Assembly: GCA_944319925.1 (NCBI GenBank)
Contig: CALUFQ010000026.1
Span: 1 to 42,343, forward strand
DNA: 42,343 bases
Reading direction: 5' to 3'
Origin: an uncultured Paraprevotella sp.
GTDB taxonomy: Bacteria > Bacteroidota > Bacteroidia > Bacteroidales > Bacteroidaceae
Numbering within the stretch: the stretch's first letter is position 1; every line of letters starts with the position of its first letter. The notes beneath the pieces are model-generated. The model was given only the letters and a program-made list of their open reading frames with translations. It ran no database searches and had not been told where the DNA came from. Positions 38,912 through 42,343 of the stretch are shown here, one piece after another. The position numbers and the translations under genes are program-made.

Positions 38912-40990
38912 TTATGATTTCCCCGTGTCGTCTTTGTGCGTTTCCGGAGCATCTTTCAGGATGTCCGGGTTTTCGTTGGTGCCCGGTTCGTCCGTGGTGT
39001 CCGTGTTCGCTGTTGTTTCTTTGCCTTCGTCTTGCCCTTTGTCTTCGTTGTCATTCTCGGACAGGGCCTTTTGCTTTTGGGCTTCTTCGTTGAGAATCAA
39101 CAATTCCTCCGTGCGGCTGGTCCACGGGCGTTTGCCAAAGATTTTCTCCACGTCTTCGGCGAAGATGACTTCGCGCTCCACTAACACTTTGGCCAGTTGC
39201 GCGTGTCCGTCTTGGTGCTCTCGCAACAAGGCTTTTGCCCGTTCATATTGCTCGGCAATCATCTTTTTCACTTCTTCGTCAATGAGCTGTGCCGTTTGGT
39301 CGGAGTAGGGTTTCGTGAAGTTGTATTCGTCGTTGCGGTAATAACACAGGTTGGGCAGCCGGTCGCTCATGCCGAAGTAGGCAATCATGCTGTATGCCTG
39401 CCGTGTCACCCGTTCCAAGTCGTTCAATGCGCCGGAGGAGATATGCCCTGTGAAAAGCTCTTCCGCGGCACGTCCGCCCAGCGTGGCGCACATCTCGTCG
39501 AGCATCTGTTCCTTGGTGGTGATTTGCCGCTCCTCGGGCATGTACCACGCCGCCCCGAGGGCTTGCCCGCGCGGGACGATGGTGACTTTTACCAAGGGGT
39601 TGGCGTAGCGCAGGAACCACGAGATGGTGGCATGGCCGGCTTCGTGCAGGGCGATGGTTTGGCGTTCTTCGTTGGTCATGACCTTGGTTTTCTTTTCCAA
39701 CCCGCCGATAATGCGGTCCACGGCGTTCAGGAAATCGTCTTTGCTGACGGTTTTCTTGTCGTGGCGGGCGGCAATCAGGGCCGCCTCGTTGCACACGTTG
39801 GCGATATCAGCTCCCGAGAATCCCGGTGTCTGGCGGGCCAGCATGTCAATGTCCACTGTGTCGTCTGTCTTCACCGGGCGCAGATGCACTTTGAAGACTT
39901 CCTTGCGTTCGTTCAAATCCGGCAGGTCCACATGGATTTGCCGGTCGAAACGCCCGGCGCGGAGCAGGGCTTTGTCCAGGATGTCCACACGGTTGGTGGC
40001 GGCCAGGATGATGACACCGCTGTTGGTGCCGAAGCCGTCCATCTCGGTGAGCAACTGGTTGAGCGTGTTTTCGCGTTCGTCGTTGCCGCCCATGGCCGGG
40101 TTTTTACCGCGCGCGCGTCCCACGGCGTCGATTTCGTCGATAAAGATGATACACGGCGCTTTCTCTTTGGCTTGGCGGAACAAGTCACGCACACGGCTGG
40201 CCCCCACACCGACGAACATTTCCACGAAGTCGGAACCTGAAAGGGAGAAGAACGGCACGTTAGCCTCTCCTGCCACGGCTTTGGCCAACAAGGTCTTACC
40301 CGTTCCCGGAGGGCCTACCAGCAAGGCACCCTTGGGGATTTTTCCGCCCAAGTCGGTGTATTTCTTCGGATTCTTCAGGAACTCCACGATTTCTTCTACT
40401 TCCATTTTTGCCCCGGCTTGTCCGGCCACATCCTTGAAAGTGACTTTCGTTCCTTCGCCCTTTTCAATCAGCCGCGCCTTGCTCTTGCCCACGCTGAACA
40501 CGTTGCTTCCTGCCGGGCCTCCGCCTCCCATGCGGCGCATGATGAAAATCCAAACGGCGATGAGGATGAACAGCGGAAAGAAGTTCCAAAATATGTTGCC
40601 CACCATGTCGTTGCTTTGTTCGAAGCGCAGGTCACCCTCGAATTTCTTTTCCTGTTGGGCCTTGTCGATGAGTTCCATCAGTTTGTCGTTGGAGGCGTAT
40701 TCGGCTTCGACATACGGGTTGATGCCAAGTTTGCTCACGTCGCCCTTGAACACGTCTTTTACATGTTCCCTTTTGACGTACATTTTCAACACGCCCTTGT
40801 CTTTGGCGGCCACGATGTTTTTGGCATATCCTTCATTCACGTACCTTTCGAACTGCGTGTAGCTGATGCTTTGCGAATTTCCACCTTCGTTTCCCGTGAA
40901 CAACAGGTAAAGCAGCACCACCACGATAATGCCATAAATCCAGCTGAGGTTGAACTTGGGCGCTTTGTTCTTATTGTTTTTTTCGTCCAT
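38912..40990 (-). CDS. ftsH: ATP-dependent zinc metalloprotease FtsH
   Basis: 692 aa. Two membrane helices (about 16-31 and 134-151) enclosing a periplasmic domain, AAA domain with Walker A GPPGTGKT (226-233), Walker B IIFIDEID (281-288), second region of homology [20 protein letters not shown], zinc site HEAGH (449-453). The C-terminal ~55 residues are acidic, Thr/Glu/Asp-rich and low in complexity. Degrades membrane and regulatory proteins. It sits between rsfS (15 bases upstream) and cdsA. Confidence 0.97.
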   Translation of the reverse strand: MDEKNNKNKAPKFNLSWIYGIIVVVLLYLLFTGNEGGNSQSISYTQFERYVNEGYAKNIVAAKDKGVLKMYVKREHVKDVFKGDVSKLGINPYVEAEYASNDKLMELIDKAQQEKKFEGDLRFEQSNDMVGNIFWNFFPLFILIAVWIFIMRRMGGGGPAGSNVFSVGKSKARLIEKGEGTKVTFKDVAGQAGAKMEVEEIVEFLKNPKKYTDLGGKIPKGALLVGPPGTGKTLLAKAVAGEANVPFFSLSGSDFVEMFVGVGASRVRDLFRQAKEKAPCIIFIDEIDAVGRARGKNPAMGGNDERENTLNQLLTEMDGFGTNSGVIILAATNRVDILDKALLRAGRFDRQIHVDLPDLNERKEVFKVHLRPVKTDDTVDIDMLARQTPGFSGADIANVCNEAALIAARHDKKTVSKDDFLNAVDRIIGGLEKKTKVMTNEERQTIALHEAGHATISWFLRYANPLVKVTIVPRGQALGAAWYMPEERQITTKEQMLDEMCATLGGRAAEELFTGHISSGALNDLERVTRQAYSMIAYFGMSDRLPNLCYYRNDEYNFTKPYSDQTAQLIDEEVKKMIAEQYERAKALLREHQDGHAQLAKVLVEREVIFAEDVEKIFGKRPWTSRTEELLILNEEAQKQKALSENDNEDKGQDEGKETTANTDTTDEPGTNENPDILKDAPETHKDDTGKS

Positions 40991-41005
40991 CTGGTTGCAA
41001 GTTGG

Positions 41006-41365
41006 TTAGTCTATGTCGGGGAGATACGTCAGTTTGGCATCTTCCCATAAGTGCTCTATGTCATAAAAGTCATGTGCGGCGGGCAGGAAAACGTGTACGA
41101 TGATGTCGCTGTAGTCCATGGCCACCCATTCGGCATTGCGCAGGCCGTCAATGGCTGCGGGTTTCACTTGTTTTTGCTTGCGGGTGAATTCCACAATGGA
41201 ATCCGCGATGGCTTCCACCTGCGAAGGGGAGTTGCCTTGGCAGATGATGAAGTATTGGCAGATGGTGTCGCCGATGCTTCTTAAGTCTGCCACAACGATT
41301 TGTTTTCCTTTTTTTTCTTGTATGCCTTCAATAATGGCTTTTACCAATTGTTGTGTTTCGTCCAT
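41006..41365 (-). CDS. rsfS: Ribosome silencing factor
   Basis: 119 aa, usual length (RsfS/Iojap family). Binds ribosomal protein uL14 and blocks subunit joining in starvation. Motifs: GKQIVVADLRSIGDTICQYF, ICQGNSPSQVEAIADSI, NAEWVAMDYSDIIVHVF. It is the first gene of rsfS-ftsH-cdsA. Confidence 0.93.
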   Translation of the reverse strand: MDETQQLVKAIIEGIQEKKGKQIVVADLRSIGDTICQYFIICQGNSPSQVEAIADSIVEFTRKQKQVKPAAIDGLRNAEWVAMDYSDIIVHVFLPAAHDFYDIEHLWEDAKLTYLPDID

Positions 41366-41391
41366 TCGTTAATTTATGCGTAAATGTCGGA

Positions 41392-41423
41392 CAAAGATAG
41401 CATATAATATGTTATCATTTCAA
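41392..41423 (-). promoter_or_regulatory. rsfS-ftsH-cdsA promoter
   Basis: TTG (41421-41423), 21 bases, TATCTTTG (41392-41399) on the minus strand, 26 bases before the ATG at 41365. Confidence 0.6.
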
Positions 41424-41562
41424 TTTTTGCGCCTAAAACAAGCCGCTTTTTATCTTTTTTAGGTAATATGGTCAGTTATCGCTGTTTGCAACGGAAGTGC
41501 AACTGCCACATGCCGTCAGGAAGGCTGGAATGATTTTGGAAAGTGAAAAAAGCAAATAAAAA

Positions 41563-41593
41563 TTTGCGGGTTCAAAAAAAGTAGCTACCTTTG
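41563..41593 (+). promoter_or_regulatory. tRNA-Gln promoter
   Basis: TTTG (41563-41566), 19 bases, TACCTTTG (41586-41593), 17 bases before the first tRNA. Confidence 0.75.
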
Positions 41594-41610
41594 CAGTCGA
41601 AATGCGGAAT

Positions 41611-41681
41611 TGGGCTATGGTGTAATGGTAACACAACAGATTCTGGTCCTGTTTTTCCAGGTTCGAGTCCTGGTAGCCCAA
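41611..41681 (+). tRNA. tRNA-Gln (CTG), copy 1
   Basis: 71 bases fold as a full cloverleaf: acceptor TGGGCTA/TAGCCCA, D stem GTGT/ACAC, anticodon loop TTCTGGT with CTG, T arm CCAGG-TTCGAGT-CCTGG, discriminator A. U1-A72 is typical of tRNA-Gln. The base pair 31-39 of the anticodon stem is A-C, a mismatch. CCA is not encoded. Confidence 0.93.
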
Positions 41682-41699
41682 CTTGGAAAGTATTTGAAT

Positions 41700-41770
41700 T
41701 GGACTATGGTGTAATGGTAACACAACAGATTCTGGTCCTGTTTTTCCAGGTTCGAGTCCTGGTAGTCCAA
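41700..41770 (+). tRNA. tRNA-Gln (CTG), copy 2
   Basis: Identical to copy 1 except for acceptor pair 4-69, which is A-U instead of G-C (TGGACTA/TAGTCCA). An 18-base spacer separates the copies, and no second promoter is visible, so both should come from one transcript. It keeps the 31-39 A-C mismatch. Confidence 0.93.
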
Positions 41771-41855
41771 CAGAAAAAGGAGGCGGCTTGACGCGGAAGC
41801 AGGGCGGTGTCTCCTTTATTTTGTTATATTTCATGCGTTTTGCGGGGCTACAGGA

Positions 41856-42080
41856 TGAGACAGTGGAAATTTAGTGGAGAACGGTTCCATGCTTCCCCGC
41901 CGGTACGTTGTGCAGATTACAAATCCGTCGCAATTGAGGTGCGGATTTCCGAATCCGCAAGCCCGTAAGGGCTTAGTTGCGTGAAGCCTAGGTCTATGCA
42001 ATCAAACGGTATGTTTTTTGGGGATTAAAAATCCTGATATTTAGTTGCGTGGGATTGCAAATCCCACGCGGCAAAAAATC
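41856..42080. repeat. Dispersed intergenic repeat (family 2), copy 3
   Basis: TTTAGTGGAGAACGGTTCCA, TTACAAATCCGTCGCAATTG, GCGGATTTCCGAATCC, CGTAAGGGCTTAG and AATCCTGATATTTAGTTG occur in the same order as in copies 1 and 2. It ends with the hairpin at 42047-42069 (arms GCGTGGGATT/AATCCCACGC). Confidence 0.55.
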
Positions 42081-42279
42081 AAAATGTCATGAAATGCTTG
42101 TGAGAATAGACAATTTGTTCCGTTTTAGGCAATTTTCATGACGAGACTTTTGCGCAATCCGGCCCAAATAGCAGATTTTTGCGCGATTTTTCTGCACAAA
42201 ATGGGGCTTCTGTGCAAGGCTTTGTCAAAGTCATTCATTTTTTGGAGCAGTCTGACGGGAAATTTCAGGGCTGGAACGC

Positions 42280-42323
42280 GAAATTCCGAGCCCCGGAATT
42301 CTTTTTTCGGGGCTCGGAATTTC
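42280..42323. repeat. Perfect 16-bp inverted repeat plus direct repeat
   Basis: GAAATTCCGAGCCCCG (42280-42295) and CGGGGCTCGGAATTTC (42308-42323) are exact reverse complements around 12 bases; CGGGGCTCGGA returns at 42329-42339. No gene was seen between 41771 and the right edge. Bases 42100-42270 contain short repeats of TTTTGCGC and TGTGCA type but nothing assignable. Confidence 0.75.
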
Positions 42324-42343
42324 TTTTTCGGGGCTCGGATGAA

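Noticed and set aside
41472-41834. Open frame on the minus strand (120 codons) over the tRNA genes
   Set aside because: It is the antisense of the two tRNA-Gln genes (the GLPGLEPG-type peptide is a known artefact of tRNA antisense) and has no promoter.

Overview
The window reads as chromosomal DNA of a Bacteroidales bacterium (Bacteroidota); the genus cannot be fixed from sequence alone. The evidence is repeated promoters of the Bacteroides type (TAnnTTTG -7 boxes, several with TTTG about 19-20 bases upstream), SusC-like outer-membrane barrel architecture, GldL/GldM homologues, DUF3822 and DUF5683 families, and the order rsfS-ftsH-cdsA // lpxB-surE // parA-parB-DUF5683-mltD-rel, which is typical of the order.

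Left third (1-11087), accessory-looking. It begins with a cut-off MG2-type surface protein. A visibly AT-richer block (410-4715) follows, with fast-evolving lipoproteins and small membrane proteins. Three transcription units there are each headed by a copy of one promoter module, and two copies carry the decayed start of another lipoprotein gene. Next is a tightly packed four-gene minus-strand operon (9951-5217): O-antigen-ligase-like polymerase, Cys-tailed lipoprotein, membrane protein with a Cys-less thioredoxin-like domain, and TPR/coiled-coil/HTH membrane regulator. A gene-free 1.1 kb stretch (9952-11087) is filled with repeats.

Middle (11088-25312). Here lie aroB with a GH43 glycosidase, a large outer-membrane barrel receptor-like protein, cardiolipin synthase, a minus-strand group (unknown 224-aa protein, DUF3822, rsmD) opposite a RecD-like helicase, and a compact plus-strand operon gldL-gldM-ompA-like. 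The last is a proton-driven motor pair of the type IX secretion/gliding kind, without gldK, gldN or other secretion genes beside it.

Right part (25313-42343), core functions. alaS and a MerR-type regulator are transcribed from overlapping divergent promoters. A Rpn-family nuclease gene follows, then rel (ppGpp), mltD, DUF5683, parB, parA, surE-lpxB, cdsA, ftsH and rsfS, and finally two tandem tRNA-Gln(CTG) genes and another repeat-rich stretch.

Three dispersed intergenic repeat families were found by eye: (1) large imperfect palindromes with about 55-bp inverted arms at 5019-5158, 10315-10630 and 24879-25102, whose centres carry tandem ~32-bp units with self-complementary cores that differ between units yet stay self-complementary; (2) a 150-270-bp family at 4855-5006, 10740-11010 and 41856-42080, containing short hairpins with compensatory changes; (3) the promoter modules of the lipoprotein block. 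The strongest candidates for undescribed biology are the palindromic-core array and the stand-alone GldLM-OmpA motor.
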